Shown here one piece after another: positions 1 through 9,805 of a stretch of DNA of 64,000 nt. The DNA is taken from NCBI GenBank assembly GCA_001657395.1, contig LYSY01000002.1, positions 558,001 through 622,000 of the forward strand, read 5' to 3'. The notes beneath the pieces are model-generated. The model was given only the letters and a program-made list of their open reading frames with translations. It searched no databases and was not told the DNA's origin. Every line of letters starts with the position of its first letter. Within the stretch, counting starts at the first letter, position 1. This stretch comes from Rhodospirillales bacterium BBD 1991-14 (GTDB lineage: Bacteria; Pseudomonadota; Alphaproteobacteria; Kiloniellales; Kiloniellaceae). The translations under genes and the position numbers were made by a program.

Positions 1-1515
1 ACGACACTGATGTCGCCAAGGCGAAGGGCCCTCAGCGATCTTGCCGAGGGACACCTGCAGACGGTCGAGGCCCTGGCCGCAACGGCAAGCGAGAGCGGGG
101 CCGAGCGGCTGTGGGTCGGCGAAGCGGGCGAGGCGGCGGCGCTCTTTGCCGGCGAGCTGCAGGAGGCTGCCGCCGCGGCCCCGCCGCTCAGCCCGCGGCG
201 CTACCCGGCGGCGCTGGAGGCCCTGATGGCCGGCCGCGCGGTCCGGCCGCGCTTCGGCCTGCATCCGCGCATCGCCATCCTCGGGCCCCTGGAGGCACGG
301 CTGCAGCACGCCGACGTTCTGGTCATGGGCGGTTTGAACGAAGGCACCTGGCCGGCGGAGGTCGAGGCCGGGCCCTGGCTCAGCCGCCCGATGCAAAACG
401 CCTTCGGCCTGCCCCTGCCGGAGCGGCGCATCGGTCTGGCCGCGCATGATTTCTGTCAGGGCTTCTCCGCGCCGCGTGTCTACCTTACACGCGCGGAACG
501 CGTCGATGGCACGCCGACGGTCGCCGCGCGCTGGCTGCGCCGCATCGACGCTCTCTGCAGGGGGCTGGCGCTGCCGGTCGACCTGCGCGGCGAAACGGAG
601 CGCTTGCGCACCTGGGCAGAGGCGCTTGACCGTCCGGCCCGGGTAATGCCCATCGGGAAGCCGGAGCCGCGCCCGCCGCTGAAGGCCCGGCCGCGCGAAC
701 TCTCGGTGACGCGCATCGAAACCTGGATGCGTGACCCCTATGCGCTCTATGCCGGTGAGGTCCTGAAGCTGCGCCCGCTCGATCCCCTGGATGCCGATCC
801 CGGCGCCGCCGAGCGCGGCACGCTTGTTCATGCGGCCCTGGAGCGTTTCCTGCGCGCCTATCCCGACAGCCTGCCGGACACCGCTCACGACGCCCTGATC
901 GAAATCGGCGCCGAAGTCTTCCAGCCCATCAAGGCCAAGCCCGGTGCCTTTGCCTTCTGGTGGCCGCGCTTTCTGCGGATTGCCGCCTGGTTCGTCGCCA
1001 CCGAGCGGGAGCGCCGCGCCGGCCTGCGGCAAAGCTTTGTCGAGATCGCCGGCAGCCTCACCCTGGCGGCCCCGGGGGGTGATTTTCTGTTGAAGGCGAA
1101 GGCCGACCGCATCGATGTCATGAGCGACGGCAGCCTGGCCATCGTCGACTACAAGACCGGCGCACCGCCCAGCGGGAAGATGGTCGAGGCGGGCTTTGCG
1201 CCGCAGTTGCCGCTGGAAGCGGCGATTGCAGAGGCGGGTGGCTTTGCGGGCCTGCCGCAGGCGCCGGTCGGTGAACTCGCGTTCTGGCGGCTTTCCGGCG
1301 GCACACCCCCGGCGACAATCGAACGGGCCGGACGCAGCGCGCCGCAAAATCTCGCGGAAGGCGCGCTCGCCGGTCTTGCGGAACTGGTCGCCGCTTTCGA
1401 TGACCCGGCGACGCCCTATGCCTGCAAGCCGCGCCCGGCCCTGGCGCCGCGCTTCAACGACTACGACCACCTCTCGCGTATCGCCGAGTGGTCGGTGGAG
1501 GCGGAGGAGGCATGA
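1..1515 (+). CDS. addB: AddB, 3' part: nuclease-bearing B subunit of the AddAB helicase-nuclease
   Basis: The reading frame is open to the left edge, so the N-terminal part of the protein is outside the window; 504 residues are visible. AddB pairs with AddA to unwind and resect double-strand breaks before RecA loading. Visible blocks are the helicase-like segment MGGLNEGTWP (about residues 110-119 of the visible part) and a C-terminal PD-(D/E)XK nuclease: RGTLVHAALERF, then DRIDVMSDGSLAIVDYKTG near residues 370-388, with catalytic D, D and K. Its TGA stop overlaps the addA start as ATGA (1512-1515), so the two subunits are translationally coupled. The assignment is firm because AddA follows directly. 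Confidence 0.93.
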   Translation, partial: TTLMSPRRRALSDLAEGHLQTVEALAATASESGAERLWVGEAGEAAALFAGELQEAAAAAPPLSPRRYPAALEALMAGRAVRPRFGLHPRIAILGPLEARLQHADVLVMGGLNEGTWPAEVEAGPWLSRPMQNAFGLPLPERRIGLAAHDFCQGFSAPRVYLTRAERVDGTPTVAARWLRRIDALCRGLALPVDLRGETERLRTWAEALDRPARVMPIGKPEPRPPLKARPRELSVTRIETWMRDPYALYAGEVLKLRPLDPLDADPGAAERGTLVHAALERFLRAYPDSLPDTAHDALIEIGAEVFQPIKAKPGAFAFWWPRFLRIAAWFVATERERRAGLRQSFVEIAGSLTLAAPGGDFLLKAKADRIDVMSDGSLAIVDYKTGAPPSGKMVEAGFAPQLPLEAAIAEAGGFAGLPQAPVGELAFWRLSGGTPPATIERAGRSAPQNLAEGALAGLAELVAAFDDPATPYACKPRPALAPRFNDYDHLSRIAEWSVEAEEA

Positions 1516-4500
1516 GCGCCGCGCCACCGCCCGTCACCGCCGAGCGGGTCGTCGCCGCAGCCACGTCGGCCCAGCGCCAGGCCGCCGATCCCGCCGCCTC
1601 GGTCTGGGTGTCCGCCTCTGCCGGCAGCGGCAAGACCAAGGTGCTGGTGGACCGGGTGCTGGCCCTGCTGCTGAGCGGCAACGACCCGGCAAAGATCCTC
1701 TGCCTCACCTTCACCAAGGCGGCGGCGGCGGAGATGGCCAATCGCCTGTCCGAGCAACTGGCCGGCTGGGTGACGGCAGAGGAGACGGCGCTGCGCGCCA
1801 GCGTCGAGGGCCTCTTGCAGGGCAAGGCGGAGGATGCGGTGCTGCGCCGCGCCCGCGCCCTCTTCGCGCGGGTGCTCGACACCCCCGGCGGCATCAAGAT
1901 CCTCACGATCCATGCCTTCTGCCAGTCGCTGCTTGGACGTTTTCCGCTGGAGGCTTCGGTTGCGCCCCATGCCCAGGTGCTGGACGAGCACGAAGCGGCG
2001 GAGCTGCTGGAAAGCGCGCGGCTGGAGGTGCTGTCCCAGGCCCTGGAAGGCCAGGGACGTCTCTCCCAAGAGATCGGCCTTTTGACCGCCCACCTGCAGG
2101 AAGAGCGCTTCACCGAGGTGGTGCAAAAGCTGATCCACGAGCGCGCCCGCTTTGCCGCGCTCTGCGAAGCCCGCGGTGGCGTGGACCGCCTGGCTCTCGA
2201 CGTTTTCGCCCTGCTCGGCGTCGGCCCCGAGGACACGGTGCAGGCGGTCGAGGCCGCGGCCTGCGAAGACGGCGCCTTCGACCGCGCCGGCCTGCGCCTC
2301 GCCGCCGCGGCCTGGGCCAAGGGTTCCGAGAAGACCGAGCAGCCGAAGTCTGCGCGTCTCGCGGCCTGGCTCGGCAGCGATGCCTCCGCCCGCGCAGAGG
2401 CTTTCGCCGCGCACTGCGACCTCTTCCTCACCAAGGACCGCAAACCCCTCGCCAGACTGTTGACCAAAAAGCCCGCCGCCGAGTTTCCCGGTGCGCTGGA
2501 AGCGCTGGAGAACGAGGCCGCGCGCCTGCAGGCGGTGCTGGAACGCTGCAACGCCGTCACCGTGGCGCGGGCGACGCGGGCGCTCCTCATCCTGGGCGAT
2601 GCGGTGATTGCCGCCTACCAGCGCCACAAGCAGGCGCGGGTTCTGCTCGACTACGACGACCTCATCCACTTCTCCGTCCGGCTGCTGGAACGCCAGGGCG
2701 GCGTGTCCTGGGTGCTCTTCAAACTGGACGGCGGCCTGGATCACATCCTGGTGGACGAGGCGCAGGACACCTCGCCGGACCAGTGGCGCATCGTCGAACT
2801 GTTGACCGGTGACTTCTTCAGCGGCGCCGGCGCGCACGAAGACTCCAAAGCCGAGAGTTCCGCCCAGGCGCGCACGGTCTTTGCCGTCGGCGATCCCAAG
2901 CAGTCGATCTACTCCTTCCAGGGCGCCGACCCGGCGGAGTTTCAGGCGATGCGCAAGCTGTTCCGCGACCGTACCGAGGCCGCCCGCCGGACCTGGCGGC
3001 CGGTCGCCCTGGAGGTCTCCTTTCGCTCCACGGAGGCGGTGCTGCAGACCGTGGATGCCGTCTTCGCCCGGGCGGAGGCGCAGGACGGCGTGCTGTTCGG
3101 CGAGCCCCGCATCCGCCACACCGCCAAGCGCGTCGGTGAGCCGGGCATGGTGGAGATCTGGCCACCGGCGCCGGCGGCGGAGGTGGAGGACCCGGAGCCC
3201 TGGTCGCTGCCTCTGGCCGGCGCCAGCGACAGCCCGGCGCCGCTGCGCCTCGCCCGGCTGATCGCTCAGCGCATCTGGTACTGGACCCAGAGCGACGAGG
3301 GCGCGGAGGATCCGGATTGCCGGCTCGCTGCGCGCGGGCGGCGCCTGCGGCCGGAGGACATCATGATCCTGGTGCGCCGGCGCAACGCCTTCCTGACCGA
3401 ACTGGTGCGCGCCCTGAAGGACCGGGGCGTGCCGGTGGCCGGCGTCGACCGCATGCGCCTGACCGAACAGCTTGCGGTGATGGATCTGGTGGCCCTCGGC
3501 CGGGTGCTGCTGCTGCCTGAGGACGATCTGACCCTGGCGACGGTGCTGAAGGGGCCCTTCGTGGCGTTGGACGAAGAGCAGCTTTTTCAGCTCGCCCACG
3601 GGCGCGGCGATGCCCGTCTCTGGGACCGGCTGCGCAGCTTCGCCGCGGACCGCAGCGGCGATCCGGCCTTTGCCCGCGCGCGGGACTTCCTCACCGCCCT
3701 GGCGGCGCGGGCCGACTTCGTTGCGCCTTTCGAGCTTTACTCGGCGCTGCTGGGTGCCGGGCGCGGGCGCGAAAAGCTGCTGGCACGGCTGGGCCCCGAT
3801 GCCGCCGATCCGATCGAGGAATTCCTCTCTCTCGCTCTGGGTTATGAGCGCGAGAACGCCGCCTCTCTGGAAGGCTTCCTGCACTGGCTGATGGCCGGCG
3901 AGCTGGAGATCAAGCGCGATCTCGAACAGGCGCAAGGCGCCGTACGCCTGATGACCGTGCACGGCTCCAAGGGCCTGGAGGCGCCGGTGGTGATCCTGCC
4001 GGACACCCTGCAACTGCCGCGGCCGGATGACGGGCTGCTGTGGATCGAGGATGCCAAGGGTCCTCCGGCGCTGACGGTCTGGCCGGTGAAGCGCGATTAC
4101 GACCTGCCGATCCTGGGCGAGGCCCGCGCCGCCCGCCAGCGCGCCCAGGAACAGGAATACCGCCGGCTGCTCTATGTCGCCCTCACGCGCGCCGAGGACC
4201 GGCTCTATCTCTGCGGCTGGGAAACCCGGCGCAGGGCCTCCGACGGCAACTGGTACCAGCTTGCCGAATCCGCCCTGGGTGCGCTCGGCGGCGGGGCGCA
4301 GGCGGTCGACTTCGATTTCACCGCCGACATCGGCGCCGAGGGCTGGGCCGGTCCCGGCTGGCGCTTCGCCCGGGGGGAGGCGGCGGATCCAGTGGTGGCA
4401 GAGGCAGCGACGGCGCCGAAGGCCGGACGGCCCGCCCGGACCGACCCGCTGCCGGACTGGGCGCGGCGGGCGGCCCCGGCGGAACCGGCCCCGCCGCAGC

Positions 4501-5090
4501 CCCTGGCCCCCTCGCGGCCGAGCGAAAGCGATCCGCCGCTGCGCTCGCCCCTGCTGCGCAGCACTGCGGCACGCGACGATGGACGGCGCTTCCGCCGTGG
4601 CCGTCTCATCCACCGTCTGCTGCAGACCCTGCCGGACCTGCCGGAGTCCGAGCAGGCCGCCGCCGGGCGGCGCTTTCTGGACAGTCCGCTGCACGACCTT
4701 CAGGACGAGGAAGCGGAGGACCTTCTGCAGGAGACGCTGCGGGTTCTGGCGGACCCGGTCCTGACCCCCCTCTTCGGACCGGGCAGCCGGGCCGAGGTGC
4801 CGCTGGCGGGACTGGTGGAAACCGCTGCCGGAGCAACGGTGATTTCAGGCCAGGTGGATCGCCTTTTGATTGAAGATAGGACGATTTCCCTGGTCGACTT
4901 CAAAAGCCAGCGGCCGGCGCCGGAGACGCCGGAGGCGGTCCCGCCCGTCTATCTCCGGCAAATGGCCGCCTACCGGGCGCTTTTGGCCGGAATCTACCCG
5001 GACCGGGCAGTCCACAGCTACCTGCTGTGGACGGATCAACCCCGCCTCATGCAACTCAGCGATGCGCTGCTGGCAGGTCACGCGCCTTGA
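1512..5090 (+). CDS. addA: AddA, ATP-dependent helicase/nuclease subunit A
   Basis: A 1192-residue UvrD-superfamily helicase with a C-terminal nuclease, acting with AddB in double-strand break repair. Walker A SAGSGKTK lies at residues 36-43, the Walker B-like VDEAQD near 415-420, VGDPKQSIY near 459, the late helicase motif VHGSKGLE near 816, and VALTRAEDRL near 889. The RecB-type nuclease is at the end: GRLIHRLL, then VDRLLIEDRTISLVDFKSQ near 1114-1132. I chose ATG 1512 because it overlaps the addB stop and follows GGAGGAGG; an in-frame start at 1488 would add eight residues, mostly glycine. Length fits alphaproteobacterial AddA. Confidence 0.96.
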   Translation: MSAAPPPVTAERVVAAATSAQRQAADPAASVWVSASAGSGKTKVLVDRVLALLLSGNDPAKILCLTFTKAAAAEMANRLSEQLAGWVTAEETALRASVEGLLQGKAEDAVLRRARALFARVLDTPGGIKILTIHAFCQSLLGRFPLEASVAPHAQVLDEHEAAELLESARLEVLSQALEGQGRLSQEIGLLTAHLQEERFTEVVQKLIHERARFAALCEARGGVDRLALDVFALLGVGPEDTVQAVEAAACEDGAFDRAGLRLAAAAWAKGSEKTEQPKSARLAAWLGSDASARAEAFAAHCDLFLTKDRKPLARLLTKKPAAEFPGALEALENEAARLQAVLERCNAVTVARATRALLILGDAVIAAYQRHKQARVLLDYDDLIHFSVRLLERQGGVSWVLFKLDGGLDHILVDEAQDTSPDQWRIVELLTGDFFSGAGAHEDSKAESSAQARTVFAVGDPKQSIYSFQGADPAEFQAMRKLFRDRTEAARRTWRPVALEVSFRSTEAVLQTVDAVFARAEAQDGVLFGEPRIRHTAKRVGEPGMVEIWPPAPAAEVEDPEPWSLPLAGASDSPAPLRLARLIAQRIWYWTQSDEGAEDPDCRLAARGRRLRPEDIMILVRRRNAFLTELVRALKDRGVPVAGVDRMRLTEQLAVMDLVALGRVLLLPEDDLTLATVLKGPFVALDEEQLFQLAHGRGDARLWDRLRSFAADRSGDPAFARARDFLTALAARADFVAPFELYSALLGAGRGREKLLARLGPDAADPIEEFLSLALGYERENAASLEGFLHWLMAGELEIKRDLEQAQGAVRLMTVHGSKGLEAPVVILPDTLQLPRPDDGLLWIEDAKGPPALTVWPVKRDYDLPILGEARAARQRAQEQEYRRLLYVALTRAEDRLYLCGWETRRRASDGNWYQLAESALGALGGGAQAVDFDFTADIGAEGWAGPGWRFARGEAADPVVAEAATAPKAGRPARTDPLPDWARRAAPAEPAPPQPLAPSRPSESDPPLRSPLLRSTAARDDGRRFRRGRLIHRLLQTLPDLPESEQAAAGRRFLDSPLHDLQDEEAEDLLQETLRVLADPVLTPLFGPGSRAEVPLAGLVETAAGATVISGQVDRLLIEDRTISLVDFKSQRPAPETPEAVPPVYLRQMAAYRALLAGIYPDRAVHSYLLWTDQPRLMQLSDALLAGHAP

Positions 5091-5186
5091 CGCTCCGCCA
5101 CGCGGCTCCCTACATTGGCGCTCAAGGCAATAGCGAGTCCGGGGCTTCCCGAAGCCCCGCCGCCCCACCGCTATAGGGATGTTTCC

Positions 5187-5540
5187 ATGACAACGACGAC
5201 TGCGACAACGACCTCCGCCTCCGCGACGACGGCGACCAACGACGGGACCTTCGAGCAGGATGTTCTTCAGGCTGAAGGCCCGGTTCTGGTCGACTTCTGG
5301 GCCGAATGGTGCGGCCCCTGCAAGATGATCGCACCGGCCCTGGAGGAGATCGCCAGCGAGATGGATGGCCGTATCACCGTCGCCAAGCTGAACATCGACG
5401 ACAACCCCCATACGCCGCAGAAGTACGGCGTGCGGGGTATTCCAACCCTGATGCTGTTCAAGGATGGGCAGGTCGCCGCGACCAAGGTTGGCGCGGTCGG
5501 CAAGACCCAGTTGCTGGAATGGGTTGAATCCGTGGTGTGA
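5187..5540 (+). CDS. trxA: Thioredoxin
   Basis: A 117-residue thioredoxin, the cytoplasmic dithiol-disulfide reductant. The redox motif WCGPCK is at residues 41-46, preceded by VLVDFWAE, and the cis-proline segment GIPTLMLF follows. The N-terminus carries a Thr/Ala/Ser-rich extension of about 17 residues before the fold begins (TFEQDV), longer than in E. coli TrxA. ATG 5187 is preferred; an upstream in-frame start at 5115 would add a proline-rich leader not seen in the family. It lies 96 bp after addA and ends at a strong intrinsic terminator. Confidence 0.95.
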   Translation: MTTTTATTTSASATTATNDGTFEQDVLQAEGPVLVDFWAEWCGPCKMIAPALEEIASEMDGRITVAKLNIDDNPHTPQKYGVRGIPTLMLFKDGQVAATKVGAVGKTQLLEWVESVV

Positions 5541-5613
5541 GCCCCTACATAGCTAGGTACAGTACAGAGACACGTATAGCTCCCAAATACGGTTTTCCCC
5601 AGTAAGATGCCCC

Positions 5614-5645
5614 AAAAGCCCCGCTGTCCCCCCGGCGGGGCTTTT
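5614..5645 (+). terminator. Rho-independent terminator of trxA
   Basis: An 11-bp perfect stem (AAAAGCCCCGC 5614-5624 pairing with GCGGGGCTTTT 5635-5645) with a 10-nt loop, followed by TCTTT. It sits about 75 nt after the trxA stop and closes the addB-addA-trxA run. Confidence 0.9.
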
Positions 5646-5831
5646 TCTTTGGGGCCTGGCGATGCCGGCTCCGCAAGAGAGAAATCTCCGCCCGGGCTGT
5701 CTTGCCTATTTGTGATGCCTTGACAGCATGAGGGGGAGCGACGATGGTCGCGCCTCGATTTTGGATCACCGCGAGAGTGCAGCCGCGTGGCGCAGGAGCC
5801 GCGCCGCCGGCAAGAAGGGCAAAGGATCGCC

Positions 5832-6221
5832 GTGGGGAAGGTCAAGTACGACTGTTTGAAGTGTCCGGGCTATTGCTGCTCCTATCCGAATATCCATGCG
5901 AAGCCCAAGGACATCAGGCGCCTGGCCGAGCATTTCGGAATCACGCCGGAGGAAGCGCAGAAGCGCTTCACGAAAAAGGGCTACAAGGAAGACGGCCAGA
6001 AGAAGGCGCCGCGGGTGCTGCGTCACCAGAAGGACGAGCACTACGGAACCATCTGCCGCTTTTTCGATACCGAGAAGCGGCGCTGCACGGTCTATGAAGC
6101 GCGCCCGAAGATCTGCCGGGAGTTTCCGGGCCGCAAGCGCTGCGGCTACTACGAGTTCCTCAGCTTTGAACGCGAAGCCCAGGAAGACCCGGACTACGTC
6201 GCCACGACCTACAACTTCTAG
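5832..6221 (+). CDS. YkgJ-type cysteine-cluster protein (putative Zn/Fe chelating)
   Basis: A small cysteine-rich protein of 129 residues resembling the YkgJ/CxxCxxCC family, thought to bind zinc or iron; the cellular role is unknown. Cysteines C8, C11, C15 and C16 (CLKCPGYCC) are followed by TICRFF, RRCTVYEARPKICREFP and KRCGYYEF, the usual pattern. GTG 5832 is chosen because AAAGGA lies 5 nt upstream; an earlier in-frame GTG at 5787 would add 15 basic residues with a weaker ribosome site. It stands alone between the trxA terminator and the convergent D-aminoacylase gene. Confidence 0.8.
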   Translation: MGKVKYDCLKCPGYCCSYPNIHAKPKDIRRLAEHFGITPEEAQKRFTKKGYKEDGQKKAPRVLRHQKDEHYGTICRFFDTEKRRCTVYEARPKICREFPGRKRCGYYEFLSFEREAQEDPDYVATTYNF

Positions 6222-6279
6222 CGCTTTCGCGGATTGACGGCAGCGGGCTGGAGCCGCTTCGACGCAAGTCTAAAACAGC

Positions 6280-7875
6280 TTAGCGCGGCCGCAGCACGGT
6301 GCCGCTGTCGACCTCCGTGCGGGCACCGTCGCGCATGGCGAAGCGCCCGTTCACCAGCACATGGGCGATGCCCGTGGCATAGCGCCTCGGTTCCTTCAGA
6401 TCGAAGTGGCTGGCGATGCCCGCCGCATCGAAGACCGTGATGTCCGCGAAGTTTCCGTCGGTCAGCCGGCCGCGGTCGCGCAGACCGAGGCGGTCGGCCG
6501 GCAGCGCGGTGAGGCGCCGCAGCCCTTCTTCAAGCGACAGCACCTTGTGGTCGCGCACGTAGTGCTGCAGGAAGCGCGCCGCCCAGCCGTAGCCGCTGAG
6601 CGAGCCGATGGAGTGTTTCAGACAGCCGTAGGGCGCGAGCGCCAGGGTGTCGGAGATCACCGCGCAGTCGGTGCCTGCGAGGGCGAGCCGGATGTCGTCC
6701 TCCGAGAAGGAATGCGATGTCCACATCAGGTGGTTCATCGCATCGCCTTCTTCCTCCAGCAGCAGATCCAATGCCGCGTCGTAGGGGTCGCAGCCGCGCT
6801 TGGCGCCGATCTCGGCCAGGGTGAGGCCGACGAGGGCGTGGTTGGCCTCCGACTGCATCAGCACGATCTCCTCCCAGCGTCCGTCGCTGACCAGGCGCCA
6901 CATGGGCCGCGGATTGCGTTTGATGCGGGCGCGGGTTTCTTCGTCCTGCAGGCGCGCGCGCACGGCCTCCGGTCCGCCCTCCTGCGCCCACTGGGGCAGG
7001 ATCGCCATGACCCTTGTGTGCGACCAGTCGTGGGGAATGACGTCGCAGGCCAGGTCCACGCCCTGGCGCTTGGCCTGATCGATCATTTCCAGGCTGTGGG
7101 CCATGGCGTGGGGCGGCGCGCCGTACTTGGGCTGGATGTGGGAGATCTGGAGGCGCGCGCCGGACACGCGTGCTGTGGCAATGGCCTCGCCGAAGCCGAG
7201 GTCGTAGAAGAGATCGCGGTTGCGCACATGGGTGGCATAGAGCCGGTCCCGCGACGCGGCCACGCGGCAGAGCCGGGCCAACTGGTCGGGGGTCGCCAGG
7301 CTGCCGGGCCAGTACTCCAGGCCCGAGGAAAAGCCGTAGGCGCCCTCGTCCAGGCTGCAGCCCAGCAGTTCGGCCATGGCCTCGACTTCTTCGTCGCGCG
7401 CCGGGCGCAGGGCATCGCCCAGCACTGCGCGGTGAATGGTGCCGTGGCCGACGAAGGCGGCGACGTTGACGCCGAGCGGCTTGCCGTCAAGGTGGTCGAG
7501 GTATTCCCCGAAGCTCAGCCAGTCGGGCTCGACGGCGCCGGGCAGATAGCCGGGCGCCATCAGCTCGATGTCGCGGCGGCTGCGTGCCGGCGCGCAGGAG
7601 ACGCCGCACTGGCCGACGACCTCCGTCGTCACGCCCTGATGCACCTGGCTTTCCGCACGTCCGTTGGCGGCCAGGGTGAAGTCGGAGTGGGTGTGCAGAT
7701 CGATGAAGCCCGGGGAGACGGCAAGCCCGCGCACGCAAACCCGTTCCCGTGCCGCGCTTTCGGAGAGGTCGCCGATGGCGGCGATGCGGGTGCCGGCGAT
7801 GCCGATGTCGGCCTCGATCGGTGGCGTGCCGTTGCCGTCGTAGACTGTGCCGCCTTCCAGAACGATATCCAGCAT
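6280..7875 (-). CDS. N-acyl-D-amino-acid deacylase (D-aminoacylase) family amidohydrolase
   Basis: A 531-residue amidohydrolase of the D-aminoacylase type, which hydrolyses N-acyl-D-amino acids. The metal-site HTH motif is at residues 61-63 (FIDLHTHSDF), the cysteine ligand characteristic of D-aminoacylases at C90 (VGQCGVSC), and further ligand candidates in YATHVRNRD and QISHIQPKYG. The start at 7875 gives the usual MLDIVLEGGTVYDG opening; an upstream in-frame start at 7953 overlaps dctM and would add 26 basic residues. It is the last gene of the operon after dctP-dctQ-dctM, suggesting the transporter brings in the acylated amino acid or a related carboxylate. Exact substrate is inference. 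Confidence 0.85.
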   Translation of the reverse strand: MLDIVLEGGTVYDGNGTPPIEADIGIAGTRIAAIGDLSESAARERVCVRGLAVSPGFIDLHTHSDFTLAANGRAESQVHQGVTTEVVGQCGVSCAPARSRRDIELMAPGYLPGAVEPDWLSFGEYLDHLDGKPLGVNVAAFVGHGTIHRAVLGDALRPARDEEVEAMAELLGCSLDEGAYGFSSGLEYWPGSLATPDQLARLCRVAASRDRLYATHVRNRDLFYDLGFGEAIATARVSGARLQISHIQPKYGAPPHAMAHSLEMIDQAKRQGVDLACDVIPHDWSHTRVMAILPQWAQEGGPEAVRARLQDEETRARIKRNPRPMWRLVSDGRWEEIVLMQSEANHALVGLTLAEIGAKRGCDPYDAALDLLLEEEGDAMNHLMWTSHSFSEDDIRLALAGTDCAVISDTLALAPYGCLKHSIGSLSGYGWAARFLQHYVRDHKVLSLEEGLRRLTALPADRLGLRDRGRLTDGNFADITVFDAAGIASHFDLKEPRRYATGIAHVLVNGRFAMRDGARTEVDSGTVLRPR

Positions 7876-7924
7876 CTCTCGTGGTCTTTCTTTTCTTGCC
7901 TTTGTTCTTTTGGCCCTGGCCGGC

Positions 7925-9217
7925 TCAGTAGGTGGCGACGCCGTAGAAGGCATTGGGCAGCCACAGCGTGGCCTCGGGAATGAAGATCATGAACAGCAGC
8001 CCCACCACGTAGGCCAGGATGAAGGGCAGCACGGCGACCGAGACCTGTTCGATGGTGATGCCGGAAATACGCGAGGCGACGTTGAGGTTGCCGCCCAGCG
8101 GCGGCGTCAGGAAACCGATCTCGCAGGTCATCACGGTGAAGACGCCGAACAGCACCGGGTCGACGCCCAGGCTCTCGACCAGCGGCAGGAAGACCGAGGT
8201 GAAGAGAATAATCTGCGCCAGCGACTCCATGAAGGTGCCGATGATGATGTAGAAGATCCCGATGAAGATCATGATCAGGATCGGGCTGTCGGTGATGGCG
8301 GTGATCGAGGTCTCCACTGCCGCCGGCACGTCGTAAAAGGCGGAGAGCTGGCCGAAGGCCAGGGTCGGCGTCAGCAGAATCAGGAGGCCGGCCATCAGCG
8401 CGGTGAAGCGCAGGCTTTCCAGGATCTTTCTCGCCGTCAGTTGCTTGTAGACGTAGCGGCCGACGAAGAGGGCATAGAACACCGCCACGGCTGCCGCTTC
8501 GGTCGGCGTGAAGGCGCCGCCGTAGATGCCGCCGAGGATCAGCACCGGTGCGCCGATGGCCCACTTGCCGTCCCAGAGTGCCTTCAGGAATGGCGTCCAG
8601 GAGAAGCGTTCGCCGGTGCCGCCATAGCCCTTGCGGCGGGCGATGATGTAGGTGGTGATCATCAGCAGAATGGTCACCAGGATGCCCGGCACGACGCCGG
8701 CCAGGAAGAGGCGCGGAATCGAGGTCTCCGAAACCAGGCCGTAGATGATCATCAGGTTGCTGGGCGGTATGACGCTGCCCAGCGCCCCGGCGGAGGCGGC
8801 GATGGCGGCGGCGAAGGGCACCGAGTAGCCCTCGCGGCGCATGGCCGGAATGGTCACCGAGCCGATGGCCGCCGTGGTTGCCGGCCCGGAGCCGGAGAGC
8901 GCGGCAAACAGCATGCAGGCGAAGACGGTGACGAGGCCCAGACTGCCGCGGTAGGCGCCGACCAGATTGGTGGCGATCCCGATCAGCCGTTCGGCCATGC
9001 CGCCGACCTCCATCAGGCGCCCGGCCAGCACGAAGAGCGGAATGGTCAGCAGCGGAAAGGGCGTCAGGCTGGTGTAGCCGGTCTGCGCCATCAGGGTGTA
9101 GGGAATGTCGATCAGGAAGAGCGCCAGGATCGTGCTGATGCCCACCGCTGCGAAGAGCGGCAGCCCGATCAGGGTCAGCACCGTGAAGACGAGGGCGATG
9201 AGGACGAGATCGTTCAT
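7925..9217 (-). CDS. dctM: TRAP transporter large permease (DctM)
   Basis: A 430-residue polytopic inner-membrane protein with about 12 hydrophobic segments, the sodium- or proton-coupled transport subunit of a TRAP carboxylate importer. Family motifs include PLFVLAGRLMEVGGMAERLI, ALSGSGPATTAAIGSVTIPAM and the LTPPLGGNLNVASRISG block. It follows dctQ with a 3-bp gap and ends 49 bp before the D-aminoacylase start. Substrate cannot be read from the sequence. Confidence 0.94.
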   Translation of the reverse strand: MNDLVLIALVFTVLTLIGLPLFAAVGISTILALFLIDIPYTLMAQTGYTSLTPFPLLTIPLFVLAGRLMEVGGMAERLIGIATNLVGAYRGSLGLVTVFACMLFAALSGSGPATTAAIGSVTIPAMRREGYSVPFAAAIAASAGALGSVIPPSNLMIIYGLVSETSIPRLFLAGVVPGILVTILLMITTYIIARRKGYGGTGERFSWTPFLKALWDGKWAIGAPVLILGGIYGGAFTPTEAAAVAVFYALFVGRYVYKQLTARKILESLRFTALMAGLLILLTPTLAFGQLSAFYDVPAAVETSITAITDSPILIMIFIGIFYIIIGTFMESLAQIILFTSVFLPLVESLGVDPVLFGVFTVMTCEIGFLTPPLGGNLNVASRISGITIEQVSVAVLPFILAYVVGLLFMIFIPEATLWLPNAFYGVATY

Positions 9218-9220
9218 CGC

Positions 9221-9751
9221 TCAGGTCTCCGGCGTTTCGCGGTTGTGTTCCGGGCGCATGCCCGGAATGCCGCGCCGACCGCCGCGCCACCACCCGGCAT
9301 AGAGCTGCAGCAGGCGGATGATCATCAGCGTGTAGCCGATGAAGACGATGGACTGCGGATAGAACTCGTTGATGCCCAGGCGCGGTGTCGTGGAGGTGAA
9401 GGTCCAGAGCACCTCCAGGTAATCGATGCTGATCTTCACCATGAAGATCGAGAAGCCGAGCCAGATGACGTCGGCGAGGATCACCACGCCGGTGGCCGCC
9501 TTCGTCGGCAGCAGCATCACCCCGGCCATGATGCGGATATGGAAGCGCTCGCGCACGCAGAGCACGGCACCCATGTAGACCGCCCAGACCATGGCGATGG
9601 CGGCGACCTCCTCCGACCATTGCAGGGCGGAGTTGAAGCCGTAGCGCATGATGACCTGCAGGAAGACGCAGATCGCGACGACGGCGAGGCCGAAGCAGGA
9701 CAACGCCTCCTCGAAGTGCCGTTCGACCTGCCGCAGCATGTGCAGAACCAT
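9221..9751 (-). CDS. dctQ: TRAP transporter small permease (DctQ)
   Basis: A 176-residue, four-helix membrane subunit that partners DctM. The typical QVIMRYGFNSALQWSEEVA motif follows the first helix, and a basic C-terminal tail ends the protein. GGAGGC lies upstream of the ATG, directly after a 9-bp stem-loop (9768-9791). A terminator-like hairpin further upstream (9806-9844) separates it from dctP, so the permeases may be made at lower level than the binding protein. Confidence 0.92.
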   Translation of the reverse strand: MVLHMLRQVERHFEEALSCFGLAVVAICVFLQVIMRYGFNSALQWSEEVAAIAMVWAVYMGAVLCVRERFHIRIMAGVMLLPTKAATGVVILADVIWLGFSIFMVKISIDYLEVLWTFTSTTPRLGINEFYPQSIVFIGYTLMIIRLLQLYAGWWRGGRRGIPGMRPEHNRETPET

Positions 9752-9767
9752 CCAGCCTGCCTCCGTT

Positions 9768-9791
9768 CCGTCACCCTGCGACGGGTGACGG
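9768..9791 (-). other. Stem-loop just upstream of dctQ
   Basis: A perfect 9-bp inverted repeat (CCGTCACCC 9768-9776, GGGTGACGG 9783-9791) with a 6-nt loop, ending a few bases before the dctQ ribosome binding site. It could protect a 5' end after processing or affect dctQ translation. Confidence 0.6.
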
Positions 9792-9805
9792 CGCTACAGT
9801 TTGTG

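Noticed and set aside
1461-4694. A 1077-codon minus-strand open frame opposite addA
   Set aside because: Shadow of a high-GC gene: composition is low-complexity G/R/Q/A-rich and addA on the other strand has every expected motif.
5720-5725. Consensus TTGACA upstream of the YkgJ-type gene
   Set aside because: No -10-like hexamer at 16-18 bp spacing, so I do not call a promoter.
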